From positions 248,001 through 312,000 of the forward strand of contig CAWGZM010000001.1 in NCBI GenBank assembly GCA_963827065.1: a stretch of 64,000 bases of DNA, given 5' to 3'. The notes beneath the pieces were generated by a model. It had not been told where the DNA came from. It saw only the letters and a program-made list of their open reading frames with translations, and did no database searches. Source of the stretch: JACVRW01 sp963827065 (lineage in GTDB: Bacteria; Actinomycetota; Thermoleophilia; Solirubrobacterales; Thermoleophilaceae). Every line of letters begins with the position of its first letter. Position 1 is the first letter of the stretch. Below are positions 23,233 through 32,544 of the stretch, piece by piece. The translations under genes and the position numbers were made by a program.

Positions 23233-23961
23233 CTACTTCTTGCAGCTGACGCTGCGCGAGTCGGACAGCTTGCCGTCCGTCACGATGTTCTCGAACTTCA
23301 GGTTCCACTTGCCGCCCGAGCAGGACGTCGACTCGATGACGCCGCGGGTCTTGCCCTTGACCTTCGTCTTGCCGTTGAGGCCGAAGCTCAGGGTCTCGAT
23401 CGCCGACGGGACGTTCGGCAGCGGCTCCTGGATCTGCGGCGGGATGGCGACGTTGATCACGTTGCCCTTGACCTTGCCCTCGAGCATCACGCGGATCGAG
23501 AGCGGCACATCGGCGGCCAGGAAGAGGCCGAGGTTGCCGGACGTCGTCACGTGGGCGGTGACGTCGATCGGCTCCTTGGTGCCGAGCGCGACTGCATCGA
23601 CGTGGCCGGAGCCGACCTTCGAGCCCTTGGGGCAGACCGAGTCGCTCTTGGCCTGCGTGGCCTTCGAGACCGAGCAGCGCTTGCTCTTCGCCCAAGCCTT
23701 GCCGTTCCAGTTGAGGCCCTTGGGCAGGGTGATCTTGAGAGCGGTCGACGTCGACGGCTGGCCCGTGCCGCTCTTCGTGGCGCCCTTGACGCCGAGCTTG
23801 AGGTTCACGGCCTTCGGCTTCTTCTTGGTGCCGCTCTTCGAGGGAGTAGCCGAGAACTGCGACAGCTCGAAGGTCGAGTCGTTGATGTCGGCGTACGCGA
23901 CGCCGACCATGGAAAACGCGAGCGCGCCGGTGAGCGCAGCCGCGAGGGTCTTCTTCCGCAT
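23233..23961 (-). CDS. Secreted protein of a lineage-specific family (paralog of 24879-25682)
   Basis: 242 residues. A Sec signal peptide (RKKTLAAALTGALAFSMVGVAYA) is followed by a Lys-rich, probably all-beta mature part with paired cysteines (RCSVS, SVCPKGS, TSCSGGK, SVSCKK). It shares with the nearby gene at 24879-25682 the segments KPxxVxLxxG, VGSGxxxA, PxQIQEPLxxV and KGKxR, and the C-terminal Cys. ATG 23961 is preferred because GGAGGA lies upstream; GTG 23991 is an alternative. I do not recognise a function; an extracellular or wall-associated structural role is possible. Confidence 0.7.
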   Translation of the reverse strand: MRKKTLAAALTGALAFSMVGVAYADINDSTFELSQFSATPSKSGTKKKPKAVNLKLGVKGATKSGTGQPSTSTALKITLPKGLNWNGKAWAKSKRCSVSKATQAKSDSVCPKGSKVGSGHVDAVALGTKEPIDVTAHVTTSGNLGLFLAADVPLSIRVMLEGKVKGNVINVAIPPQIQEPLPNVPSAIETLSFGLNGKTKVKGKTRGVIESTSCSGGKWNLKFENIVTDGKLSDSRSVSCKK

Positions 23962-24122
23962 CAGGGGGAGTCCTCCGTATCGAGAGTTCACTTCTCACTG
24001 CACGCGGGCCGAAGGCCTCGCGCTCCTTCACGACGCCAAAGGTATACCCCGCAGACCTAAGCGACCACTAAATCTGACCTTCACGCTAAACGAAGGGCTG
24101 CTGCCTGCCGACTGGAGTAGAG

Positions 24123-24821
24123 ATGAGCGTCAACGATCTCGTGCTCGTACAGGGCATGAAGGACACCCGCCTGGCGCTCGGTCGCTGGAACCGCGACCCC
24201 GCCGTGGTGGTGATGCCGTGGCTCGGGCTGAGCGTGCTGATCTCGTGTGGCCTGCTGCTGGCGGTGTACGTCGTCGCCCTGCTCTCGCAGCCCGACCTCA
24301 CCGAATTCGCCATCCCCGGCTACAACGAGCCGGCCGGGCTCGACGACTACCTGCACGTCCTCTACCGGAACTCGCTGGTGCTGGCGCTGCACGCGCTCGC
24401 GTGCGTGGCGGGCTTCATGGCCGGCAGCTCGCTGCCGCTTGCCGCCGAACACCGCAGCGGCGTCTCGCGCTGGGTGCACGAGAAGGCGGGACCGCTCGCG
24501 ATCGGCTTCGTGGTGTGCGCCACGCTCTTCTCGCTCACCACGCAGGCGTACATCATCGGCGGCACGGCCTCATCGATCGCGGGGCAGCTCGGGGTGGCGC
24601 CCGGCACTCTGCTGCTCGCGCTCGCGCCGCACGCGCTGCCGGAGCTCGTGGCACTCTTCCTGCCGCTGGCGGCGTGGATGCTGGCGAGCCGCCGCGGGGA
24701 CTGGCAGGAGCTCCTGGCGGCGACGTTCGTGACGGTGGCGATCGCGGTGCCGGTGCTGCTCGCGGCCGCGGCGGTCGAGATCTGGGTCTCGCCCCACCTG
24801 CTCGCGGCGATCGCCTCCTAG
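24123..24821 (+). CDS. SpoIIM-like integral membrane protein (DUF95)
   Basis: 232 residues with about five membrane helices. The C-terminal helix region PHALPELVALFLPLAAWMLA is the family marker: in SpoIIM/DUF95 proteins a His-Gly-x-x-E pattern starts a helix in the same place. In Bacillus SpoIIM works in peptidoglycan remodelling at the engulfing septum, but most relatives outside sporulating bacteria are of unknown function. The ATG has a GGAG 5 bases upstream. It is flanked on both sides by minus-strand genes for related secreted proteins, perhaps a shared envelope function. Confidence 0.65.
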   Translation: MSVNDLVLVQGMKDTRLALGRWNRDPAVVVMPWLGLSVLISCGLLLAVYVVALLSQPDLTEFAIPGYNEPAGLDDYLHVLYRNSLVLALHALACVAGFMAGSSLPLAAEHRSGVSRWVHEKAGPLAIGFVVCATLFSLTTQAYIIGGTASSIAGQLGVAPGTLLLALAPHALPELVALFLPLAAWMLASRRGDWQELLAATFVTVAIAVPVLLAAAAVEIWVSPHLLAAIAS

Positions 24822-24827
24822 AAGCAG

Positions 24828-24853
24828 ACGGGGCGGCCCGCAGGCCGCCCCGT
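24828..24853. terminator. Bidirectional hairpin terminator
   Basis: A perfect 11-bp stem ACGGGGCGGCC with loop CGCA lies between the convergent SpoIIM-like and secreted-protein genes. Outer arms GAAGCAG (24821-24827) and CTGCTTC (24861-24867) could lengthen it. It can serve both strands. Confidence 0.75.
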
Positions 24854-24878
24854 TCGCTTGCTGCTTCTCAGGCTCTGC

Positions 24879-25682
24879 TCAGCAGGGAGACTTCCTGTTG
24901 GCAGTGAAGCTCCGGCCCTGCGTGTCGACGAACGTCACGCGCGTGGTGCGGGTCTTGCCCTTGCAGCCGACCTCGGAGTAGAAGCCGACCTTGCGATTCT
25001 TGCCCTTGATTCTCGTCGATGCCGTCTTCTTGTTGACGACGGAGCGGGTCTCCACGACGGCATTCTGAACGCCGCCGAGCGGCTCCTGGAGCTGGATCGG
25101 CACCGTGAAGCGCAGCTCGCTCGTCTTCTGGCCTTCGAGCTTGACCGGGAAGAAGGGCGCCTTGATTGCGGTATGCACCGAGAGAGTGCAGCCGACCTGC
25201 TGGCTGCCTGGGGCAGCTGCCGGCGGGTCGCCATCAAGCCGGATTCCCATACCGCCGTTCTTGCCGGCGTCCGAGATGTTGTACAGCGTCAGCTTCAGGT
25301 TGCAGACGAGCTTCTGCGAGCGGTCGCCAACCGCTCCCGCCTCGTTCCGGACGAGACCCGTGCCGACGATCGCCTTCCTGCACGCGCTCGCGACCTGCGC
25401 ATCGTCAACCTGGCTGAACTTGCACGACGGGAACAGCTTGGGATAGGTGACGAGCCCCTCGGGCGCGATCCGATACTGCTCGATGACGGTCGGGCGCAGG
25501 CCCTCCGTGTCGCCAACGGTGTATCCGAAGCCCAGCTTGACCGGCAGCGGCTTGCTCGCCGTGCCCTTGCCCGTCGGCGTCGAAGACGCAATGTGGACGT
25601 TGTAGATGTTCTCGGCGAACGCAACTCCGCAGAGACCAAGAACCGCCACGACAGTGAGCGCGGCGATCAGACGCTTTCGCAT
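24879..25682 (-). CDS. Secreted protein of a lineage-specific family (paralog of 23233-23961)
   Basis: 267 residues. A signal peptide (RKRLIAALTVVAVLGLCGVAFA) precedes a mature part with several cysteines (PSCKF, SACRK, LVCNLK, VGCTLS, EVGCKGK, KSPC) that could form disulfides outside the cell. It shares the layout and motifs of the protein at 23233-23961: KPLPVKLG, VGTGLV, PIQLQEPLGGV and KGKNRKV. The ATG at 25682 follows GGAGGA at close spacing. Function not recognised. The pair frames a SpoIIM-like membrane protein gene. Confidence 0.7.
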   Translation of the reverse strand: MRKRLIAALTVVAVLGLCGVAFAENIYNVHIASSTPTGKGTASKPLPVKLGFGYTVGDTEGLRPTVIEQYRIAPEGLVTYPKLFPSCKFSQVDDAQVASACRKAIVGTGLVRNEAGAVGDRSQKLVCNLKLTLYNISDAGKNGGMGIRLDGDPPAAAPGSQQVGCTLSVHTAIKAPFFPVKLEGQKTSELRFTVPIQLQEPLGGVQNAVVETRSVVNKKTASTRIKGKNRKVGFYSEVGCKGKTRTTRVTFVDTQGRSFTANRKSPC

Positions 25683-25822
25683 TCCTCCTCCTGAGGGTGG
25701 TACGGGTGAATATTCCGACTGCTCGGAACCCGTCGACGGGCCTCCGCATCTGAGGCCGGGACGAGCGCGACCACCCTATAACACCTTCGGTTGCGGTAGT
25801 TGCGGTTATCGCAAGCGAATCG

Positions 25823-26620
25823 ATGAGGCATCCTTGGCCGGTGCGGCCGCCCGCGGAAGCCGAGATCTACGCCCCCGAATTTCCCCCGGGGATGGAGTGG
25901 CTGAACGTCGCCTTCCTGCGCATGAACACGCTGATGGGGCGCGGCGCGGTGCTCGTCGAGTTCTGGGACTTCGCGCGCGTCAACTCGCTGCGCACCATGC
26001 CGTACCTGAAGGGCTGGCACGCGCGCTACGGCGACGAGGGCCTGCGCGTGATCGGGATCCACTCGCCGCGCTACTCGTTCGGGCGCGACCGTGACACGGT
26101 GGCGGCGGCCGTCGAGCGGCTCGAGGTTCCGTACGCGGTGCTGCTCGACCCCACCCTCGCGGTTTGGCGCCTGTACGGCAACAAGGGCTGGCCGGGGCGC
26201 TACCTCTTCGACCGCAGCGGAAGGCTGGCGTTCGTCCACTACGGGGAGGGCGAGTACGCCGACACGGAGCTCGCGATCGGCGAATGCCTTGGAATCGAGG
26301 TGGATCCGATGGAGCCGGTGCGGCCGGACGACGAGCCGGGGCTGCTGTTCGAGCCGCAGACCGCGGACATCGCGCTGCCCGCCGAGCGCGAGCGGCTCGA
26401 GCTCGTGCGTGACTGGACCGACGGCGAGGACTGGATCGAGGCGGCCGACACCGGGGCCGCGGCGAGCTTCTCGTTCACGGCCGGCGGCGCCTATGCCGTC
26501 CTGTCCGGCGCCGGCCTCGAGCCGGGCCTGTACGAGAGCGACGGGACCATCGAGGCGAACGCGCCCGGGCTGAGGCTGCACGGCGTCCAGTTCACGCCCG
26601 GCGGCCCGGCCGATCCCTGA
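25823..26620 (+). CDS. DipZ/TlpA-like thioredoxin-fold protein lacking the active-site cysteines
   Basis: 265 residues. The fold and flanking motifs follow the thioredoxin part of DipZ-type proteins: VEFWDF, then NSLRTMPYLKGWHARYGDEGLRVIGIHSPRY, the cis-Pro region GWPGRYLFD, and a C-terminal beta domain. Where relatives have a CxxC the sequence reads A-R-V-N-S, so it cannot act as a thiol oxidoreductase in the usual way. No signal peptide is evident. It may be a binding or scaffold protein. The stop shares one base with the next ATG (TGATG), so it is coupled to the BKACE-like gene. Confidence 0.7.
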   Translation: MRHPWPVRPPAEAEIYAPEFPPGMEWLNVAFLRMNTLMGRGAVLVEFWDFARVNSLRTMPYLKGWHARYGDEGLRVIGIHSPRYSFGRDRDTVAAAVERLEVPYAVLLDPTLAVWRLYGNKGWPGRYLFDRSGRLAFVHYGEGEYADTELAIGECLGIEVDPMEPVRPDDEPGLLFEPQTADIALPAERERLELVRDWTDGEDWIEAADTGAAASFSFTAGGAYAVLSGAGLEPGLYESDGTIEANAPGLRLHGVQFTPGGPADP

Positions 26621-27330
26621 TGCTCCAGGCCGCCCTCAACGGCGATCGCGACCACCCGGCGCTGCCGCGCACACCCGCGGAGCTGGCGGCCGAGGGGCGC
26701 GCAGCCGTCGACGCCGGCGCCCTCGTCCTCCACCTGCATCCCTACGCCGACGGCGGCCGGCAGACGCTCGCAGCCGAGCCCTGTGCCGTCGCGCTGCGCG
26801 CGGTGCGAGCCGCCTGCCCGGGGACGCCGATCTCCCTCAGCACCTCGGCCGAGATCGAGCCGGATCCCGAGCGCCGGCACGCCCTGATCGCCTCGTGGAC
26901 CGAGCTGCCGGAGCTCGTTACGGCGAACCAGGGCGAGGACGGCATCGGCGAGCTCTGTGAGCTGCTGTTCGAGCGCGCGATCGGCGTCGAGGCGGGGCTG
27001 CTGTCGCTCGACGACGCGCAGAGGTTCGTTGCCGCGGGCATCGCAGAGCGCTGCGCCCGCGTCTTGATCGAGCCGCTCGACACCTCGCCCGAGGACGCGA
27101 CGGCTCACGCCACTGCGATGGAGGCCGCACTCGCCGAAGCGGACGTCCGGCTCGAGCAGGTCCACCACGGGGACGGGATCGCGTCCTGGGCGGTCAATCG
27201 CCGCGCCGTCGCCCGTGGCCACGGCATCCGGACCGGCCTCGAAGACACCCCCGTGCTGCCCGACGGCCGCGTTGCCGCAGGAAACGGCGAGCTCGTCGCG
27301 GCAGCTGCCGCGCTGCTCAGCTCGCGGTAG
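26620..27330 (+). CDS. BKACE-family (beta-keto acid cleavage, DUF849) protein
   Basis: 236 residues, TIM-barrel. Marks of the family are the zinc-binding HLHP near residue 46, SLSTSAEIEPDP, ANQGED, and the C-terminal GHGIRTGLEDT, where the Glu completes the metal site. BKACE enzymes condense a beta-keto acid with acetyl-CoA to give acetoacetate and a CoA ester. It is shorter than the usual 270-310 residues, mainly in the loops. The substrate is unknown. It is coupled to the thioredoxin-fold gene upstream and overlaps the convergent ispH by 14 bp. Confidence 0.78.
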   Translation: MLQAALNGDRDHPALPRTPAELAAEGRAAVDAGALVLHLHPYADGGRQTLAAEPCAVALRAVRAACPGTPISLSTSAEIEPDPERRHALIASWTELPELVTANQGEDGIGELCELLFERAIGVEAGLLSLDDAQRFVAAGIAERCARVLIEPLDTSPEDATAHATAMEAALAEADVRLEQVHHGDGIASWAVNRRAVARGHGIRTGLEDTPVLPDGRVAAGNGELVAAAAALLSSR

Positions 27331-28288
27331 GCAGCGGCCGTGCCGCCAGCGCCCGGCGGATCTCCTTCGGCAGCATGAAGCGGACGTCTTCCTGGACGAC
27401 CTCGAACTCGGACACGTCGGACGTGCCGCGGGCGCGGAAGAACTCGACGAGGCTCTGCACGAGCTCCTCCGGCGCGCTCGCCCCCGAGGAGATCCCGACC
27501 ACTCGCTTGCCCTCGAGCCACTCCTCCTGCACCTGCGACTCGTTGTCGATCAGGTACGAGTCGGCGCCGTGGTCGCGCGCCACCTCGACGAGCCGGTTCG
27601 AGTTCGACGAGTTGCGTGACCCGATCACGAGCACGAGGTCGCACTCGCGCGCCATCTGGCGGACAGCCATCTGGCGGTTTGTGGTGGCGTAACAGATGTC
27701 GTCCGACTTCGGGCCCGTGATCCGGGGGAAGCGCTCGCGCAGGCGGCGGATGATGCGATCGGTCTCGTCGACGCTCAGCGTGGTCTGCGTCAGGTAGGCG
27801 ACCCTCTCCGGATCCTCGAGCTCGAGCGCGTCGACGTCCTCCTCGGTCTCGACGAGCACGAAGTGGCCGGGCGCCTCGCCCATCGTGCCCTCCACCTCCT
27901 CGTGGCCCTCGTGGCCGATCAGCACGATCGTGTAGCCCTCGGCCGCGAACTTCTTCGCCTCGACATGCACCTTCGTGACGAGCGGGCAGGTCGCGTCGAT
28001 CGTCTTCAGGTCGCGCGCCTCGGCGTTCGCGTGGACGGAGGGCGAGACGCCGTGGGCGGAGAAGACGACGGTCTCGCCCTCCGGCACCTCGGTCTCCTCC
28101 TCGACGAAGATCGCGCCGCGCTCGCGCAGCTGCTCGACCACGTGCTTGTTGTGGACGATCTCCTTGCGCACGTAAACGGGTGCGCCGTAGAGCTCGAGGG
28201 CACGCTCGACCGTCTGCACGGCACGGTCGACGCCCGCGCAGTAGCCGCGCGGCGCCGCCAGCAGCAGCCTTTCGGGGGCGGAGACCAT
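27317..28288 (-). CDS. ispH: IspH, 4-hydroxy-3-methylbut-2-enyl diphosphate reductase
   Basis: 323 residues. The three cysteines that hold the [4Fe-4S] cluster are in PRGYCAGVDRAV near residue 17, DATCPLVTKVH near 100 and SDDICYATTNRQ near 198. Substrate-binding histidines are in VHNKHVV, SAHGVSP and GHEGHEE, with SRNSSNSNRL and SSGASAPEEL near the C-terminus. It performs the last step of the MEP isoprenoid pathway. ATG 28288 is preferred to TTG 28297; a TAGCCT -10 lies 8 bases before it. The cluster presumably comes from the SUF system in this window. Confidence 0.95.
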   Translation of the reverse strand: MVSAPERLLLAAPRGYCAGVDRAVQTVERALELYGAPVYVRKEIVHNKHVVEQLRERGAIFVEEETEVPEGETVVFSAHGVSPSVHANAEARDLKTIDATCPLVTKVHVEAKKFAAEGYTIVLIGHEGHEEVEGTMGEAPGHFVLVETEEDVDALELEDPERVAYLTQTTLSVDETDRIIRRLRERFPRITGPKSDDICYATTNRQMAVRQMARECDLVLVIGSRNSSNSNRLVEVARDHGADSYLIDNESQVQEEWLEGKRVVGISSGASAPEELVQSLVEFFRARGTSDVSEFEVVQEDVRFMLPKEIRRALAARPLPTAS

Positions 28289-28307
28289 CGCGGTCAAGGC
28301 TAGCGGC

Positions 28308-29195
28308 CTAGAGCCGGCGGACGAGCTCGAGCACCGTCTCCCCCACGGCGTCGAGGCTGCGCTTGGAGACGACGTCGAGGTCGTCGCAGGGCTGGTGCCA
28401 GCAGGGGAAGTCGAAGTCGATCAGGTCGATCGCAGGAACCCCCCGGCGCAGGAACGGGACGTGATCGTCGGTGACGGCTCCCCCCGTCACGTTCGGGAAC
28501 ACCCGCCCGGCGCCCACGCGCTTCGCGGCCGCCCGCAGCTTGCCCCAGAGCGCGGGGCTCGAGTTCGCCTCGCGCGGGATGCGCAGCCGGCGGTCGCCGA
28601 CGAAGTCGAGCAGGATCATCGCGCGCGCGGCGTCGAAGAGCTTGGCCGCGACCTTCGAGCCGCGCAGCCCGAGCTGCTCGAATTGCGCGTCGGACGCGCC
28701 GGCCGGGCTCTCCTCGCCGTCGAAGAAGACGAACTGGATCGTGTGCCGCGGTCGCTTGATCGTGCGGGCGAGCTCGGCGACCACGGCCGTCCCCGAGGCG
28801 CCGTCGTTGGCGCCCACGAAGTCCGGCAGGTCCTTCGTGTCGTAATGGGCCCCGACGACGATGTAGCCGGGCTCGCGCCCGCGCACGGTTCCCACCACGT
28901 TCTGCAGGCCACCGGGCACCGGCTGGTAGCGGCCGTTCGGGACGAGCCCGCGGAGCCGGGCGGCGAGCGTGCGCGACGCCTCGGAGCCCGCCGGCCGCGG
29001 GCCAAGCTCGACCTGCTCGACCAGCAGGTCCCAGGCGGCAGCACCGTCGAAGCGGTCGACGTTCGGCGCCGGTGCATTGTGCGCGGCGCCGTTCGCCTCG
29101 TCGTCGGTGAACGGGAGGTTGTCGGTGGCGACGAGCGCGATCAGGGTGAGGCCGAGCACGGCTTGCAGGATGAGCACGATGACCAGCAGCTTCAC
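28308..29195 (-). CDS. Membrane-anchored M28-family peptidase (glutaminyl cyclase-like)
   Basis: 295 residues. One N-terminal membrane anchor (LLVIVLILQAVLGLTLIALVA) puts the catalytic domain outside. The M28 metal residues are visible: AHYDT (His), GANDGASG (Asp), GEES (Glu), LLDFVGD (Asp) and WHQPCDD (His). The close grouping and short length resemble glutaminyl-peptide cyclotransferase-like members as much as aminopeptidases, so either activity is possible. The GTG at 29195 gives a sensible anchor; upstream codons in the same frame are antisense to the WS/DGAT gene. It is divergent from that gene. Confidence 0.83.
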   Translation of the reverse strand: MKLLVIVLILQAVLGLTLIALVATDNLPFTDDEANGAAHNAPAPNVDRFDGAAAWDLLVEQVELGPRPAGSEASRTLAARLRGLVPNGRYQPVPGGLQNVVGTVRGREPGYIVVGAHYDTKDLPDFVGANDGASGTAVVAELARTIKRPRHTIQFVFFDGEESPAGASDAQFEQLGLRGSKVAAKLFDAARAMILLDFVGDRRLRIPREANSSPALWGKLRAAAKRVGAGRVFPNVTGGAVTDDHVPFLRRGVPAIDLIDFDFPCWHQPCDDLDVVSKRSLDAVGETVLELVRRL

Positions 29196-29248
29196 AGACG
29201 CGATTCTTCCGGGTTCACAGCTGAGATCACCCCGGGTAGGCTGGCACG

Positions 29249-30733
29249 GTGACCCCGCAGGGCCACAAAGACCGGCTGAGCGCGATCGACGCCTCCTTCC
29301 TCCACCAGGAGAAGGAGGCCTCCCACATGCACGTCGGAGCGCTGGTCGTGTTCGAGGGACCGGCACCCGAGCGCGATGACTTCCGCGCGCATCTCGAGTC
29401 TCGCCTGCGACTCGTGCCGCGCTACCGGCAGAAGCTCGCGTTCCCACGGCTCGAGATGGGCCGGCCGTTCTGGGTCGACGACCCGAGCTTCAACATCGAC
29501 TACCACATGCGTCACACGGCGCTGCCGAAGCCGGGCAGCGACGAGCAGCTCCGCCACCTGGTCGGCCGTATCTTCTCGCAACGGCTCGATCGCTCGAAGC
29601 CGCTCTGGGAGCTGTGGGTGGTCCAGGGACTCGAGGAGGGCCGGTTCGCGATCATCTCGAAGACCCACCACGCGCTCGTCGACGGCGTCTCCGGCGTCGA
29701 CATCGCGACGGTGTTGTTCGACCTCTCCTCCGTCCCCGCCGAGCTCCCCGAGGACGAAGGCTGGAGCGCGGAGCCCGAGCCGTCGGACGCCGACCTCGTG
29801 GCGGAGGGCGTCAAGGGCCTTGTCAAGACTCCGTTCGAGCTGGCCGGCAGGGCACTCGGGGCTGCCCAGCGTCCCGGCGAGACGCTCGAGCGCGCACGCG
29901 AGGCCGCCGAGGGGATCGGCGAGGTCGTCTGGGCCGGGCTGAATCCCGCCCCGGACGTGCCGCTCAACACGAAGATTGGGCCGCACCGGCGCATCTGGTG
30001 GGTGGAGAGCCGGCTCGCGGACTTCAAAGAGATCAAGAACGCGCTCGGCGGCACCGTCAACGACGCGGTTCTGACCGTCGTGGCCGGCGCCCTCGGACGC
30101 TGGCTGCGCGACCGCGGCGTGCGCACGGAGGGCCTGGAGCTGCGAGCCCTCGTGCCGGTCTCGATCCGTACAGAGCACGACCGCGGCGAGCTCGGGAACC
30201 GCATCGCGGCGATGCGCGGGCCGCTGCCGGTCTACGTGGGCGACCCGGTGGAACGCCTCATGACGGTGCGCGAGGCGATGGGCAGCCTGAAGGAATCGAA
30301 GCAGGCGCTCGGCGCAGAGGTGATCGCCGGGCTGCAGGACTTCGCGCCGCCGACGCTGCTCGCGCAGGCCTCGCGGCTCAACTTCTCCACCCGGCTCTTC
30401 AACCTGATCGTCACCAACGTGCCGGGCCCGCAGTTCCCGCTCTACCTGCTCGGCCGGGAGATGGAGCGGATCGTCCCGATCGCGTTCCTGCCCGAGAACC
30501 ACGCGCTCGCGATCGCGATCATGAGCTACAACGGCAAGGTCGACTTCGGCCTCCTCGCGGATTACGACGCGATGCCGGATCTCGAGGCGTTCAGCGGTTA
30601 CCTGGAGCAGTCGCTCGCCGAGCTTCTGAAGGCGGCTCGGAAGAAGAGCGCGTCCGCCGCACGCGCGAACGGCTCGAAGAAGGGCACCCCGGGCAAGGCG
30701 TCACAAACCGCCAAGGCACCTGCACCGGAATAG
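29249..30733 (+). CDS. Wax ester synthase/diacylglycerol acyltransferase (WS/DGAT)
   Basis: 494 residues. The acyltransferase motif THHALVDGVSG (HHxxxDG) is near residue 137. Other family segments are GTVNDAVLTVVAGALGRWL, NRIAAMRGPLPV and TNVPGPQFPLYLLG. It should make triacylglycerol or wax esters from acyl-CoA at the inner membrane face. The last 30 residues are Lys/Ala-rich (KKSASAARANGSKKG) and may bind lipid or nucleic acid. The GTG start has TAGGCT 6 bases upstream, a leaderless pattern. Confidence 0.92.
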   Translation: MTPQGHKDRLSAIDASFLHQEKEASHMHVGALVVFEGPAPERDDFRAHLESRLRLVPRYRQKLAFPRLEMGRPFWVDDPSFNIDYHMRHTALPKPGSDEQLRHLVGRIFSQRLDRSKPLWELWVVQGLEEGRFAIISKTHHALVDGVSGVDIATVLFDLSSVPAELPEDEGWSAEPEPSDADLVAEGVKGLVKTPFELAGRALGAAQRPGETLERAREAAEGIGEVVWAGLNPAPDVPLNTKIGPHRRIWWVESRLADFKEIKNALGGTVNDAVLTVVAGALGRWLRDRGVRTEGLELRALVPVSIRTEHDRGELGNRIAAMRGPLPVYVGDPVERLMTVREAMGSLKESKQALGAEVIAGLQDFAPPTLLAQASRLNFSTRLFNLIVTNVPGPQFPLYLLGREMERIVPIAFLPENHALAIAIMSYNGKVDFGLLADYDAMPDLEAFSGYLEQSLAELLKAARKKSASAARANGSKKGTPGKASQTAKAPAPE

Positions 30734-30761
30734 CGCCGGCGCCGCTACTGTCCCGCGCCTT

Positions 30762-32518
30762 ATGAAGAAGCTCATAGTCGCCGCAGCCGCGCTCCTGGCG
30801 GTGCCGGGCGCCGCCAACGCAGCCCCGCCCAACCCATTCGGCCACGCGTGCACTCCGCAGAACGGCGTGCTTTTCTGTGCCACGGCCGACGACACGCAGC
30901 GCGTCCAGAGCTTCGACGGCGTGCCCATCGACGTCGACGTGACGCTCCCGCCGAGCGGCGACGGGCCCTTCCCCGCGATCGTGATGATGCACGGCTGGGG
31001 TGGCAACAAGGGCTCATATCAGGCGACGACGCCCGAGGGCAGCGGCGGCTCGACCTACCACTGGAACAACGTCTACTTCGCCCAGCAGGGCTACGCGGTC
31101 ATCAACATGAGCGCGCGGGGCTTCGGCCGCTCGTGCGGCGCGGCGGGCTCGCGTACCCCTCCCGCCTGCGACCGCGGCTGGATCCACCTGGCCGACCATC
31201 GCTACGAGATCCGCGACACCCAGCACCTGCTGGGGCTGCTGGCCGACCAGGGCGTCGTCAGGCCGCAGGTGATCGGCGTGACCGGCATCTCCTACGGCGG
31301 CATCCAGAGCCTCTCGCTCGGGCGCCTGCGTGACCGGATCCGGCTGACGAACGGCAGGTACCGCCCTGGAGAAGCCCGGCCGGCAAGGCCATGCGGATCG
31401 CCGCCGCGTACCCGCGCTGGGGCGGCTCGGACATGAGCGTACGCGCTTCAGCCGAACGGCCGCTACCTCGACTTCAAGCCCTACAGGGTCGGTCAGAGCA
31501 TCGCCCCCGGCGGCGTGTCGAAGAAGAGCTACAACGACGGCCTCTACGCGAGCGGCAACCTCGCCGGCTATTACGCGCCCACCGGCGGCGCCTTCAGCTC
31601 CGACGTCACGAAGTGGAAGATGCTGACCGATCGCGGCGAGCCGGAGCGCCGCGACGTGCTGGCCGTCGGCAGGGAGCTCACCGGCTACCACAGCTTCGCC
31701 GGAGTCGGCGGCGGGACGAGCGCACCGATGCTGATCCAGAACGGCTGGACGGACGACCTGTTCCCGGTCCCCGAGGGGCTGCGCGCGTACAACACGCTGC
31801 AGCTGGCGGGCTCCTACGCGGCGCTGCAGGTCGGCGACTTCGGGCATCCGCGGGGCCAGAACAAGCAGGCTGTCGACCGCGTCCTGCAGGACCAGGGGGC
31901 GCGCTTCTTCGCTGCGTTCCTCAAGCGGCGAGGGCAAGCCGCCCAGCGACGCCAGCGTCGTTGCCTACACGCAGACCTGCCCCGCGACGCTCCTGCCGCC
32001 GGCCCGCTACCGCGCGCGCAGCTGGGAAGCCCTCCACCCGCGCAGCCTGAGGATCGCGGCCCGCGCCGGGCAGACGCGTCAGGTCGAGTGGCGGCGATCC
32101 CGCCGTGGCGGCCGCGCTCGACCCGATCGGCGGCGAGGGAGCGTGCGCGACGGTCACCGCCGCGCGTGCCGCCGGCACAGCGGTCGTCCAGCGGAACGTG
32201 ACGAAGCCGTTCACGCTGCTCGGCTTCCCGACCGTGCGCGCGAGCATCAGGACGAAGGGCCGCGGCGGCATGCTCGCCGCGCGCCTGTGGGACGTGCACC
32301 AGGGACGGCAGACGCTCGTCGCGCGTGGCGTCTACCGCCTAGAGGACAACCAGAAGGGCCGTATTGTCTTCCAGCTTTTCGGGAACGGCTGGCGCTTCGA
32401 GCGAGGCCACCGTGCGAAGCTCGAACTGCTCGGCAGTGATCCGAACTTCCTGCGGACGAGCAACTTCGCGTTCAGCGTCAGGGCGTCGAGGATCGGCGTG
32501 CAGCTGCCGGGCCGCTAG
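30762..32518 (+). pseudogene. Secreted S15/X-Pro dipeptidyl-peptidase-like hydrolase, broken by four frameshifts
   Basis: The reading runs with signal peptide (KKLIVAAAALLAVPGAANA), oxyanion HGWGGNKGSY, nucleophile GISYGGIQS, acid in QNGWTDDLFPV, His in GDFGHPRG, and a C-terminal X-Pro-type beta domain ending RIGVQLPGR. The frame changes near 31355 (one base missing), 31436 (one extra), 31926 (one extra) and about 32092 (one extra). Protein-level similarity is kept right up to each break and beyond it. Either the gene decayed very recently or the assembly has local base errors. If intact it would be a secreted serine hydrolase of about 580 residues. Confidence 0.75.
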
Positions 32519-32544
32519 GCCGCCGGGAGTATGGTCAGCCTGAC

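Noticed and set aside
22262..24907. Very long plus-strand frame crossing the arginase-like and secreted-protein genes
   Set aside because: It changes character along its length and passes through terminators. It is explained by GC-driven lack of stops.
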